Source: Spinacia oleracea (Eukaryota > Streptophyta > Magnoliopsida > Caryophyllales > Amaranthaceae). From it: a DNA stretch of 64,000 nucleotides. The stretch covers positions 6,807,143-6,871,142 of the forward strand of contig NC_079491.1 of NCBI RefSeq assembly GCF_020520425.1. The letters run 5' to 3'. Made by a program: the position numbers and the translations under genes. How positions within the stretch are numbered: position 1 is the stretch's first letter; each line of letters opens with the position of its first letter. The notes beneath the pieces are model-generated. The model searched no databases. It had not been told where the DNA came from and saw nothing but the letters and a program-made list of their open reading frames with translations. This document shows positions 48,322 to 59,885 of this stretch, one piece after another.

Positions 48322-49384
48322 CAAAGAAAGGTATAAAAAAGGGATAAGAGAATTGAAGGAGGAAGAGATGGAGCAAAGGAGAGAAAGTTTTGGTTGGTTT
48401 TCTAAGAGTGGTTTCTACTATGTGCTTTTAGCTTAAGGCAAAAGATATATAGAGGTATTTATTTATTTATTTATTTATTTATTTATTTTTTGAGTGTGAA
48501 AAATTGTGGCCGTTGATCTCTAGTCTATCCAATGGCTTGAAAATATTGTATATATCATGTGTGAAAACTTTGAGAGATTAGCAATTTCTTAATCACTTTT
48601 CTCAATTTTTGATTTGCTTCCATTTTTGTTTCTCAATTTCTTGTGAGGTGTAACTATGTGTAAGAAATGAAAATGAAGAAGGATTATTTATATACGGGGT
48701 ATTTAAAATTTAGATTTGAACAATTAGTTACTTTCTTACAAGTTAATAAATGTGCTTAATAAAGTTTTTGCTGTTATAAACACTAAATTTTTACTACATT
48801 AAGGGAAAATTTGGTCAAAAGAAAGACTTTGATTAATTTATTACATTATTAAAATGATTAAATATATGTGCTTGGTTAAAACCGGATTTTTAGACCAATC
48901 TTTTTTTGTTACATAACATGAATACAATTGCAAACTTGCAATGCACTAAACTTTGCTACCCAATAAAAAAAATTATACTCCATAGTTTCTTTATATCGAT
49001 ATTTTAGTTTACAAATTCCTTTGAGATGTCTTATGATAATTATATGCTACTGAAACTATATACCATACCACATGCCATGTCATCAATCTCTTATCCAACA
49101 CTCCATAGTAGACTATTAAGCAATTTAATTTAATAGATCCGAGACAAACTGTTTTTAATTGCAGAATCAAAATCATTATTTGAGACTTTGAGTTGGTGGC
49201 ACAAAACATGAGCATGGAGTTGGGAGGAAATTCTTATGGAATTAGCTTTTACCCAAAGAAGTTTGTTGTACATATGACAAAAACATTAAAACATATATTC
49301 TCATGGAATAACATGTTTACTCTTGGCTATGCATTTAGTGGCACTTTAGATAGTCCCTATTTAAAGGTAGGCAACGGGAATAAT

Positions 49385-49880
49385 ATTTTTTTATTGTTAA
49401 GGGGCGAGTAATGGGTGAATAGGTTTCAGCAGAGTCGTCTCCGACAATTTTGAGGCCGTGCGCTAAATACAGATATTGGGCCCCTATAATTTTTTACGGG
49501 CAATTATTTAATTTAAAACACATAATTATTATATTAATATTTTTTTTTATTTATACAAAATATAGGCAGACAAACAATCGAACTCTGGTCTTAGGTACCA
49601 CACTTATGAGTCATTATCAACTGGGACAAAGATTACATAATGCTTAACAAAGCAACTGTTAAATATATAATATTGGTTCTTGGGGGTTTAACCAACAACA
49701 TTTCTTTTTGGTCCCTAAAGTTCTATGGACCTGTGATGTAGGTCCGACTGGACCTCCCTTTAGCCGACCCCGAGTTTCAGTTTCCTCCCAATTGTTGTTG
49801 TAGAGGATCGAACATGCGATCTGCCCTACCAAGTTAAGCATTAATCACCATTAAAACAACAGATAATTGGTTAGACAATG
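49385..49880. mobile_element. Insertion specific to segment copy A (class uncertain)
   Basis: Compared with copy C, about 495 bp is extra here. It lies between two related flanks (GCAACGGGAATAATAT and ACAATGAAAATAATAT), which look like a diverged target duplication. A T-run on the left and a weak B-box-like GGATCGAACATGC near 49806 suggest a minus-strand retroposon, but this is not certain. Confidence 0.5.
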
Positions 49881-50541
49881 AAAATAATATAGTTAGCACA
49901 TAAATAATTAAATATGAAAGTACCACAAATAAAATAAAGAGGTTAAAAACTTAAAATGTAAAATAAATATCAATATAACTAATGTTTAAAGTTTAACAAT
50001 TGATTCCTTTTGCCCCATAACAACTTCAACTCCCTTTTCGATTCCTTTCCATTTTCCTCAAATTGTAAAATAATATGATGAACAGAGGTAAAAGGTTGTA
50101 AAATTAGGCAATTTTAGTATGAGATCAATCGAAAGGTTCCCTTTCATCGAAACACGTGTTAGTTACGTTCGGTATCATACCTAGTTTTTAGGTATTGATT
50201 TGAGGATTTTAAAAACCATATGATTCAGGTTAATTCGTAAACTTAAAATTAGTCATACACTCATATGTATAGTAATCACGTTAATTGTATTTGAAAAAAG
50301 GAAGAAAAACAAAAATCAAAACTACTTTTTTTTTTATTATTATTATTTTTTACTTTTCTATAAAACATAAACGGAAAAAAAAACTTAAAAAAAACCCGAT
50401 ACCAAACCATTAATTTAAGAATTTTTTTCACTTTAGTGCCTCAAAGTTTGACATAATTCTACTTTAGTACCCTAAGATTTTAATTTCCACTTTGGTGCCC
50501 CGAGGTTTAAGTTCATAGTTCCCCTTACCTACATAAATTCG

Positions 50542-51232
50542 CACTAGTGGAAAAAGGGTCATTTGCATCGCACTTTTAAGCACATTTGCGTCGCACATCG
50601 TGCGTGGCAAAAGCTCTCGACGCAAATGACTAAAAGTCATTTGCGTCGCACATTTGTGCGACGCAAATGAACCTTATTTGCGTCGCACATTTAGCTAATG
50701 TGCGACGCAAATAACTTTTCAGGCATGGTGCTGAAAAGTCATTTGCAACGCACATTAGCTAAATGTGCGTTGCAAATGACTTTTCAGCACCATGCCTGAA
50801 AAGTTATTTGCGTCGCACATTAGCTAAATGTGCGTTGCAAATGACTTTTCAGCACCATGCCTGAAAAGTTATTTGCGTCGCACATTAGCTAAATGTGCGA
50901 CGCAAATGACTTTTAGGCGCAAAAAAAAAGTCATTTGCCACGCACAATAGCTTAATGTGCGACGCAAATGACAATTTTAGCGCCAAAAAATTAAGTCATT
51001 TGCGTCGCAGATTAGTAAATCTGCGACGCACTTGATTGAGTTAATTGCGTCGCAGCTTTGTTAATCTGCGACGCAAATGACTCTGGGGGGCATCCTAGAG
51101 TCATTTGCGTCGCAGTTTAACAAAGCTGCGACGCAAATGACTAAATTTTATGCTAAAATTTGTCATTTGCGTCACATGTTCAGAATGGCGTGGCAAATGC
51201 GGGGATGCAAATAAGCCTTTTTTCCACTAGTG
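50542..51232. mobile_element. Non-autonomous CACTA element of repeated palindromes
   Basis: The ends are CACTAGTGGAAAAAGG and its inverted complement. TTCG flanks both sides (50538-50541, 51233-51236); copy C lacks the insert at the equivalent place near 61880. The interior is a chain of short inverted repeats built on ATTTGCGTCGCA and its complement, each stem about 15-25 bp, separated by variable linkers such as CTTTTCAGCACCATGCCTG. There is no transposase. Confidence 0.82.
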
Positions 51233-51763
51233 TTCGTATTCATACGTTAATTAGTACATAGACTTATGGAGTAAGCTAATTCAAATTACGATAATAAAGT
51301 GTAATTTTCTAAACCAAAGACTATATTTATCTCCAAATCAAATTAGAAAGAGAATCTCATTTTTGGTGTTGGAGAATCCGACATTTGTTGTTACATAAAT
51401 GGGGCGACAACTCAAGATTATAGGACACATATTCTTTGTACAAATAAAATGTCTAAAATTACGAATTAAAGTAAGATGTTAATATAATTCAATGACAAAC
51501 TTTGTCTTAGATCATCAAACATGTTCAACTTAATGATCTCATTACACTCTAATTTAATCAAGCACTACTTATGGATTTACATATTTCTACGTTACTAATT
51601 AATTTACAATTCTTTATAGGTACTCTTGAATATTGATTTGATCATCTAGTCAATAGTCATCATCTATTTAAAACGTGCCAATTTATTCTTGAACTAGTAT
51701 ATTTTTCTTAATCCATCTAACTAGGTTTATATTTTTCTTAATCCATGTAGCTAGGTTATCTTT

Positions 51764-51888
51764 TTTTTTTTTTGATGCGAATGAGCCACAAGGGCAATAT
51801 AAATTACAAATGGGGGCGGGGGGATTCGAACCTGAGACCTATCGTACACAGGCCCTCAGTCTTAACCATTAGGCCAAGACATCATTGG
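51764..51888 (-). mobile_element. tRNA-derived SINE with target duplication
   Basis: On the minus strand: TCTTGGCCTAATGGTTAAG (A box), CTCAGGTTCGAATCC (B box), a CCCATTTGTAATTTATATTG body, and a poly(A) tail (T's at 51764-51773). A 15-bp duplication TAGCTAGGTTATCTT (one mismatch on the right) flanks it. Copy C shows the empty site near 62390. Decayed relatives are at 32916-33012 and about 17850-17960. Confidence 0.85.
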
Positions 51889-52286
51889 TAGCTTGGTTAT
51901 CTTAAAAGATAAACTTAGTATGTTTAATACTAGCCCGTTTATAAAATTCTTTCCACTTACTAAGATAGATTATGTTTAATACTCGCCCGTTTTAATTTTT
52001 AATTTCTTTATATGCTCAAAATACTTGAGTACTCATGGAATTGATAAAATTATGTAATAGAAAATAGGAAAAAGGCATTGTTAACTGGCCTAATATGTCC
52101 CCCTTTAAAAGGTTTATGACCCAATTAAACTTACACTACAATTCTAATACCACATATAAAGTCTTAAGAGTTAGAGTTTAGCATACACTACAATTCCTAA
52201 GTCTTTAGTAATTACGTACAGTTAGCACTTAGCAGTGAGCATTAATTTCCTAGACTTAATAAAGTTCTAGCCTTCTAGTTCTAGCC

Positions 52287-53290
52287 TTTCTTGTGAGGTG
52301 TAACTATGTGTAAGAAATGAAAATGAAGAAGAATTATTTATATACAGAGTATTTAAATTTTAGATTTGAACAATTAGTTACTTTCTTACAACTTAATAAA
52401 TGTGTGTAATCAAGTTTTTGTTGCTATAAACACTAAATTTTACCACATTAAGGGAAAATCTGGTCAAATGAAAGCTAGACTTTGATTTAATTTATTACTA
52501 CGTACATTATTCAAATGATTAAAGATATGTGCTTGGTTAACAACGGATTTTCAGACCAATCTATTTGTTACATAACGTGAATACAATTGCAAACTTGCAA
52601 TGCACTTAATTTTGCTACCCAACAAATAAAAAAATTATACTCCATAGTTTCTTTATATCGATATTTTAGTTTACAAATTCCTATGAAATTTCGTATGACG
52701 TACAATTATATGCTACGGAAATATATATTAGACCACATGCCATGTCATCAAGACATCAATCTATTATCCAACACTCCATAGTTTTTTTTTTTTTTTTTGT
52801 TGACATAGGATTAATTTGTATAAAATGAAAAGTTTACAAACTACACACTAAAGTACTAGGTTTTTATAGACCATTACGCACATTTTAAAACAAACTACAA
52901 TTATAAGTCTAAGAGGCGAATAAAATTTTAAGCAATATGATTTTATGCAAATTAATCCTATGTTAAAAAAAAAAAAAAAAAAAACTACGAAGTCATCAAT
53001 AATCTAACACCCCATAGTTTATTATTAAGCAATATGATTTTATAGATCCGAGACAAATTGTTTTTAATTGCAGAAGCAAAATCATTGTTTGAGACTTTGA
53101 GTTGGCGGCACAAAACATGATCATGGAGTTGGGAGGAAATTCTTATGGCATTAGTTTTTACCAAAGAAGTTTGTTGTACGTATGACAAAAACATTAAAAC
53201 ATATATTCTCATAGAATAACATTTTTACCCTTGGCTATGCATTTAGTGGCACTTTAGAAAGCTCCCATTTAAAGGTAGGCAACAGATTTT
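52287..53290. repeat. Segment copy B of the three-copy duplication
   Basis: It matches about 48640-49385 of copy A and the corresponding part of copy C, from TTGTGAGGTGTAACTATGTG to TTAAAGGTAGGCAAC. It contains its own insertion at about 52783-52982. Confidence 0.8.
52783..52982. mobile_element. 200-bp insertion with inverted ends in copy B
   Basis: It is absent from copies A and C. It starts in a T-run and ends in an A-run, and just inside are inverted repeats ACATAGGATTAATTTGTATA / ATGCAAATTAATCCTATGT. The flanks repeat a diverged phrase of about 25 bp (CATCAAT-ATC-AACAC-CCATAG). Class not determined. Confidence 0.55.
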
Positions 53291-53344
53291 TTTTGGGGCT
53301 ACAACCCGGTTCATCCTCGTTACAAAAAAAAAAAAAAAAAACTC

Positions 53345-54120
53345 GTATTGTAACGGATTTATAGGGACGAATTTATATCCGTTTTTAATTTAGAGATGGC
53401 ATACTCATCATTCGTCTTTGAATTTATTTAGAGACGGATATTGTAAATCCGTCGCTACTTTTATCGAGGGATTTATAAATCCGTCTCTAAGTTAGGGACG
53501 GATTTCAAAATCCGTCTCTAAGTTAGGGACAAATTTTAAAATTCGTCCTTAATGTTGTTTTAGAAATTCCGAAACGTAAAGTCCACGAGCAATTTCTCCT
53601 AGACTCTTCGTAGAAAGTTAGATCTAAATTAGAGATGGAATTTTAAAATCCGTCCCTAATGTGTTTTATCAATTTCTCTAAATTAGAGACAGAATTTTAA
53701 ATCCGTCCCTAATTTAGAGATAGAATGTTAAACCCATTCCTAGTATAGAGACATATTTTCTAGATCCGTTTCTAATATTTCTTTTAATCATTATCAATTT
53801 CATACATAGAAGTATACAAGTTGTACTTGGTTTAGTATACAAGTTTGATTCCCCTTATCCATTCCCCTTGCAAAACTGGACCTGGTTGACCTAAGCGAGC
53901 TTTCGAACCGGTAATGAGACCGAGTTGAACCGAACATCTAACAATAGGTAGCATTTATTTTCACTTGCAACATTTAGAGACGGATTTATAATCGGTCTCT
54001 AAATTTTAGAGACGGGTTCAAAAATCCGTCTCTAAATATTAGATACGGATTTTATGGAATCAATTCCTAAATTGAATTAGCGACAAGGTTTTTAATAACG
54101 GATATAATCCGTCCCTAAAA
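53345..54120. repeat. Array of GAGACGGATTT palindromes
   Basis: Many short inverted pairs of TTAGAGACGGATTT and AAATCCGTCTCTAA recur, with single-base variants (GGGACGGATT, GAGATGGAATT). The organisation resembles the CACTA interior at 50542-51232 but the unit is different. Clear terminal CACTA ends are not visible, so the element class is inferred only by analogy. Confidence 0.6.
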
Positions 54121-54135
54121 AAAACTAGAAACTTA

Positions 54136-54525
54136 GGCCCTGTTCGGCAAAAGAAGCGGTAGCGGGAAGCGGTTGAGTAGCGGGTAACGGTCAATAATAG
54201 CGGGTAACGGTCAATAATAGCGGGTAACGGTTAGCTGTCAAAGTAGCGGGTAACTAATATGAATGTTCGGTAAAAGTAGCGGTTGATATTATAAAATAAA
54301 ATAAATGCTGAAATACTATTTAAAACTTTAATATAAATTTTTCAATCGTTACCCGCTACCTTAAACGCCACTAATTTTAACGTTTGATAAAAGCTACTCA
54401 ATCGCTACCTTTGCTAACCGGTACCTAAATCGCTACCTTGCCAAACACTCACAAATTTTACAAGTAGCATCTTGACTCGGTCAAAATGCTACCCGCTACA
54501 TCAAATGCTACCGCCGAACACGCAC
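54136..54525. mobile_element. PIF/Harbinger MITE
   Basis: TTA on both sides (54133-54135 and 54526-54528). Inverted ends share TGTTCGGC / GCCGAACA. Near the left end the phrase TAGCGGGTAACGGTCAATAA is repeated in tandem. It ends 80 bp before the promoter region of the small-protein gene. Confidence 0.7.
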
Positions 54526-54904
54526 TTAGTGTGATAACGAACGAACCATAATAGAATTAGGTATCCAGATTTTGTATTATACAAGTAATATATATACACT
54601 AATACACGTACGTAACTCCTCTCGCAAGTCAGAGTCTCGCCCCTCCATCAGCTCCTTGTCAATCTCTGGGTTTCTCTCCCTACTTTCAATCAATTTCCCT
54701 TTTCTCAGGTACGCTTCGTGTTGATGCATTGTTCTTAATTGCGTTTGTTGTTGTTTAGAGCTTGATTTAAATGGTTTTTTCTCTATTGTCGGTTGATATT
54801 TGTGTAGTTAATTGAGGAGAGTCGAAGGTACAATCGCTCGCGAACTTGCACATTCGAAATTTCCAGAAGGGGCAAGCTGCAGTTTCTAGGGTTTCGATTT
54901 CAGA

Positions 54905-55705
54905 ATGTTGAGAACCATGTATGTCCTCTGTCAATCGGATTGTTTTTTATTTTTCAGTTGAAATTTTTGTTGTTAAATTGTTTTCTGTAATCATAGTGCG
55001 CTGATTATTTCCATGGAATTTTTGTTGTTTAATTTTTGCTATTGCTGCTGTATCGTGTTCCTGCACCTTTGAATTTTCCAGAAGCTTTACGTAATTGAAT
55101 TCTAAGCTAGAGTTCCATTTTCATACTTTCCAAGACAATTCAAGTGTTGAATTGATTTTGGTTGAATTTGTTATTGTGGAATTTTGTTCATTGCTTTTGT
55201 GGTCGTTGAATCTCCTCCGTTTTCCCTCATTTATGCGATTTATACAATTTATTGCGTTAATCTTGCTGCTGCAATAATTTGTATACGGATGATTTGATAA
55301 ATATGCCATTTTACCCCAAATTTGAACTCTTTTGGATTTATTATGCTGTGGTGATTAATACGAAGTCTGTTTGTTTAAACTTCCAGGTTGAAGAGGCTAC
55401 GGTGGAATATTTATTGCATTCCACCGACTGGGTACGTTTTTCGTAAATTTAATTTTTAGTATTAATAATATTTTTGATGAATATTCTTTAATCTTTTGTT
55501 AACAACATTTAGGTATTTTTGCTGGAGTACACTGAACTTTTACTGGAGGATCAAGGAGATCAATGAAAAAGATAAGAGATATCAAGAGAAAGTTGAAAGG
55601 TTTATCAACGGCACCCCCAGGGATGAAGAGAAGGAGGATTATCAAACACTTTTTTACGGGACACACGATGAGTCTGCATGTGAAGGTGAGGAATTCTATG
55701 CGTGA
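54905..55705 (+). CDS. Predicted 83-aa small protein of unknown function
   Basis: A 5'UTR exon ends at 54718 (CTCAG before GTACGC) and the next starts at 54808. Coding exons are then 54905-54918, 55387-55431 and 55513-55705, all GT-AG, joining in frame to 83 aa. The product is basic at the N-terminus (MLRTMLKRLRW), aromatic in the middle (YFCWSTLNFYWRI), then charged (RFINGTPRDEEKEDYQ, YGTHDE). I do not recognise the family. Support comes from the duplicate copy downstream: in this frame the duplicate also stays open and keeps RFI-GTP-DEEKEDYQ and YGTHDE, with a 9-bp in-frame length difference. The C-terminal tail differs by a frameshift. A final 3'UTR exon probably starts at 56580. The basic, Leu-rich start could be a mitochondrial targeting signal; this is speculation. 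Confidence 0.5.
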
Positions 55706-56663
55706 ATAGAGGTAATGTTTTGATTAACTCTTTGTAATCTCAGATTCATTATTCCAGTGACAGATATAGTCAGTTGCTCTAATCCAACAAATTGAAATGA
55801 TTCTGGCCTTCGACAGAATAAATTAAAACAAAAGAATCAAGAAGTTAACTCAACAAATATCAAAGAAGAAAGGGAGTTAAAACATTTTGCACCTAAGTAT
55901 AGTGAATCTGAATGACCCTTAATTTTCTGCATAAAATTCTTTGCTTTCTCAACTATCCTCTAGCTCTTGTTTGCTTTCTCATAACTTTGGATTTGTTATT
56001 CTGTGGGGTTGTAGCTTGTTATAAGCTCTGCTCATTATATTGTTGGTTAGTACAAAATGCTGCAGGCTTCGTCACATGGAAATAGATTCACATTAAATTC
56101 AGGCTTTAAGATATGAATTTCACTATCATTTAATTATAGTGAATAGCAATGTTTAAGGCTGTCCAATCTACTTCCCCTGCTTGGCTGCTCCTGGGTTCTT
56201 TTCCTCTTGTTAGTGTATAAAATGTGTGAAGCTGCCAAAAAGATCTGCTAACTTTGAACACAGTGCCATCAACTGCTCCATCCTTTTACTTGTATTGACT
56301 TGGAATTCGTTCTGTCCAACTGTTTTTGTTTAATCTGTATTGATTTGATGGTTTAGTATTTCTTCAATGTCACTGTTGAACAAGCTCATGTCCAATATGA
56401 CGATGTGGGATAGGAATATAGGGTACTGGATTCAATTGTCCCCTAATCACTACAAAGGGCGACACATTTAAGAATTTCTACCATATGAGGGATCTAAATA
56501 TGAAGAATTGTTGCTTTAGGTTGAATTGTGATGTAACTAAGTAAATAATCTAATACTATCTCCTTTTAATGTTTTGCAGGGATGTTGCTGTTCATCTATT
56601 TGCAATGGCTGTTCTGGGAGTCCTTGTTTTTATGTTATGTGTTGCTGCTTATGCATTAGGTGA
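55706..56663 (+). other. 3' part of the small-protein gene: intron and terminal exon
   Basis: A donor follows the stop at 55711, and an acceptor (GTTTTGCAG) precedes 56580, with intron sequence between. The terminal exon carries a 20-codon hydrophobic ORF at 56605-56667. The tandem duplication junction falls near 56662. Confidence 0.4.
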
Positions 56664-58800
56664 TTAATTCGAAGTCTGTTTGTTTAAACTTCCAGGTTGA
56701 AGAGCGTACAGAGGATACCTATTTACGTTCCATCGATTGGGTACGTTTTTCGTAAATTTAATTTTTAGTACGGTTTTTTCATGAAATGCTCCTGAGGTTT
56801 CACGAAATGCACCAAATACACCTGCGCGTTTCAAAATACATAATATACCCCTATTTCTTAAAAAAATGCACCAAATGCCCTTGAATATCTTTAATGACTA
56901 ACGGCCGTTAACTCCGTTAGTATTAACCTCTAATTGCCTCTAATTAACTCTAGCTAACAAATACAATTGAATTTGAAGCCCAAAATTGAAGAACAATAAA
57001 TCTGAAAATTCAAGAACAAAACCCAAAAAGTTGAAGAAGAGAATATGAAAATTTGAGAGTTTAATACCTAAAATCGAAAATCTAAACTACAAATTGGAAT
57101 TCTAGTGGCTCTAATCTCTCTCTAATTTACCCAAATTTTGCTGTTTTTCGCCCTTTGTTGTTGTTTTGCTGCTATTATATACTCACGAAGAACCCAGCTG
57201 CAAAATCTAAAATAGGAAAACCAACAAAAATCAAAATCTGAAAAACATAAAACAATTCCTGCTGCGCTATTCTCTATCTCCTCTAATCGCAGCTGCTCCC
57301 TCGAACCAAAAAGAAGAACATAAATGCTGAAGAACAAATTCTAGAACGAAGTTCTAATTTGTATTGGGCGAGGTAGAATAACAGCTAGGAAAGAGAATAG
57401 CGCAGGGTAGTTAGAATTAGATTAGAGAATCAGAAACAATTCGTAGATTAGAATGAATTTCGTCTTCAAATTTTAATTTCTTTTTCGATTTTGTTTTCTT
57501 ATTTTCGTTCTTGGGGTTGAGTTCTTCTGCAGGAAGAGATATATAGCAGCAGTAGCAGCAAATAGGAGAGTAGAATAGCAGCGATTGGAATCGAGGGCAG
57601 CCAAATCAATGTCTGTCAACTTGAATTTCCATTCACGAGAGCAGCAAGCACAAATACAACCACCACCAGCAATGGAGGTCCAATCACCCATCAACACCAC
57701 CTCCGCTTTCAACACTGTCTCTCCTCTTCCGCCGCCCTCAAAGCCTGAAACCACCCCTCCGCCCTTAAAGCCTGAAACCACCCCTCAGCCGCCACATCCT
57801 AAAAAATTCGCTCTTGAACCTCCCGATTTCGTCATCGTCCCAAGCTACTCAAGTAACCAACATATATCATGAAGTACATATCTATATGAGTTAGCAATTG
57901 ATGTTTGATGAAGATGGTTTGAAGAAGGAAATATTGTGGTTGGGTTCACCATTTTAATACCCAGAAAAAGGCGTGAGATTGAGAGGATAGAGGAGAGTGA
58001 GAGGAGAGAGGGGAGTTAGAGTTGATTAAGGTTCATTAGGTGTTAATTAGGATTAATTAGACTAATCGGTATTTAATTATGGTTTAATTAGGATTAGTTA
58101 GATTAATTAAGAGTTAATGTTAACGGAGTTAGACTTCCGTTAATTCTAGGGGCATTTGGTGCAAATAAGTTTAAATAGGGGTATATTATGTATTTTGAAA
58201 CGCGCGGGTGTATTTGATGCATTTCGTGAAACCCCAGGGGCATTTCATGAAAAAACCGTTTTTAGTATTAATAATATTTTTGATGAATATTCTTTAATCT
58301 TTTGTGAACAACATTTAGGTATCTTTGCTGGAGTACACTGAAGTGTTACTGGGAGATCAATGCAAAAAGTTTGAGATTTAATGAGAAAATGGATAGGTTT
58401 ATCACCGGCACCCCCAAGGATGAAGAGAAGGAGGATTATCAAGTATTTGTATACGGGACACACGACGAGTGGGAGAAGGTGTATGAATCTATGCCTGAAT
58501 AGAGGTAATGTTTTGATTAACTCTTTCAATTGTTGAAATTGGTAAAGCAGTTTAGAGTCATAGCTTTGGATTTGTTACATTTGCCATGTGTTCTCAGATT
58601 CATTATTCTAGTGACAGATTTAATATCAACAGTAGTATCAAGGTTCCCGAATTCATCTAAAAAAGTTAATGTAATATACTCCGTATCTCTTTTCAATGTT
58701 TTGCAGGGATGTTGATGTTCACTCTTTGCAATGACTATTTTGGGAGTCTTTGCTTTTATGTTATGTGTTCTTGCTTATGCATTAGGTGTTGTATAAATGC
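56664..58800 (+). pseudogene. Tandem duplicate of the small-protein gene's last exons
   Basis: Sequence from about 55350 to 56662 is repeated here. The duplicated exons are 56696-56740 (45 bp, as in the original), 58319-58502 and a terminal exon from 58707. Read in the same frame they stay open to TAG at 58500-58502, but the ATG exon is not duplicated, so the copy cannot start alone. It could serve as alternative downstream exons for the same promoter, or be dead. The intron between the first two exons is enlarged by a Mutator-like insertion (56771-58258). Confidence 0.7.
56771..58258. mobile_element. Mutator-like (possibly Pack-MULE) insertion with empty-site control
   Basis: A perfect 9-bp duplication TTTTTAGTA lies at 56762-56770 and 58259-58267. 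The undisturbed site exists once in the tandem copy at 55453-55461. The inverted ends are about 100 bp long, starting CGGTTTTTTCATGAAATGC and nearly identical between arms. The interior has no transposase. It includes a GC-richer stretch with a proline-rich frame (57609-57872, LPPPSKPETTPPPLKP type) that might be a captured gene fragment. Confidence 0.9.
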
Positions 58801-58893
58801 TTTTTTGGCAAACGCTTGAACCTTTTATGGACGGAGGTAGTATAAAGAGGGGACACATTTATTAATTTCTACCATATAAGGGATTGAAATATA

Positions 58894-59156
58894 CTCCCTT
58901 TGTCCCTTAATACTCGCACCATTTTGACTTTTTGCACTATTTACATAATTCACTTTGACCATATTTTTATTTCCAGTATAGGAAAACAAATGTTAGTATT
59001 GTTGGCTTCATATTAATATCTATTTTAAAAATATTAATATTTTTAGAAGTTTTTTTTATTTATAATATGTAGTTTAAGATATTGGTGGTCAAAGTTGTGC
59101 ATTGGCAAGCGTGTCCCGTCAAAATGGTGCAAGTATATATTAAGGGACGGAGGGAG
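58894..59156. mobile_element. Stowaway-like MITE
   Basis: TA-flanked; inverted ends CTCCCTTTGTCCCTTAATA / TTAAGGGACGGAGGGAG. Same subfamily and length class as 32532-32791. Confidence 0.85.
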
Positions 59157-59640
59157 TAGTACTTTCTCTGTTCCTTAGCACTATGGTTGGTTTATGCTTT
59201 CCAACACATACTTAGACTCTCACTATCTCGAATGATTTATAAATAAATATTATAAAAAAAATTGATATTTAGAAAATATATATCGATACTAATATAAAAA
59301 GGTGTCACATAACTACAATAGATATATAGAGGTATTTATTTATTTATTTATTTATTTATCGAGTTTGAAAAATAGTGGCCGTTGATCTCTAGTCTATCCA
59401 ACGGGTCGAAAATCTTAATGATATCATGTGTGATGACTTTGAGAGATTAGGAATTTCTTAATCACTTTCTCAATTTTGATTTGCTTCCATCTTTGTTTGT
59501 GTGTGTAACTATGTGTAAGAAATGAAAATGAAGAAGAATTATTTATATATTAAAAGTTAAATTGAACAATTAGTTACTTTCTTACAACTTAATAAATGGT
59601 TTAATAGAGTTTCTGTTGTTATAAACACTACTACCTCCGT

Positions 59641-59885
59641 TTCAAAAAGATCTTTACAGTTACTATTTGCACGGACTCCAATGCAATATTTAACTACTAA
59701 TATATCCCATTTCGTATGTGAAAAATTTATAAAAAATTGATGTTCTAAAAATACATCCCGAGACCAATATAACAAGATCTTACATGTAACGTTTTAATGT
59801 ATATAATGGTGATAATTTACGGTCAAAGTTTTTATACTTTGGACACATTTTTCAAAGCGTAAAGAACTTTCTGAAACGGAGGTAG
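59641..59885. mobile_element. Stowaway-like MITE in copy C
   Basis: TA on both sides; inverted ends CTACCTCCGTTTCAAAAAGA / CTTTCTGAAACGGAGGTAG. Copies A and B show the uninterrupted sequence. Confidence 0.82.

Larger units (their letters stand above)
48440..51950. repeat. Segment copy A of a three-copy duplication, upstream of MYB
   Basis: It shares a long collinear stretch with copy C (59326-62400) and, in part, with copy B (52287-53290). It begins in the MYB 5' flank at a (TTTA)n run (about 48455-48487) followed by GTGGCCGTTGATCTCTAG. No gene is seen in it. Private to A are an insertion at about 49385-49880, a CACTA element at 50542-51232 and a SINE at 51764-51888. Confidence 0.8.

Noticed and set aside
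50542..54120. Regularly repeated short palindromes resembling a CRISPR array
   Set aside because: Linkers vary and are not unique spacers of constant length, the repeats are inverted pairs, and the context is a plant transposon.
57585..57872. Proline-rich 95-aa frame as a host gene
   Set aside because: It lies wholly inside the 56771-58258 Mutator-like element, with no splice support; it is treated as a possible captured fragment only.
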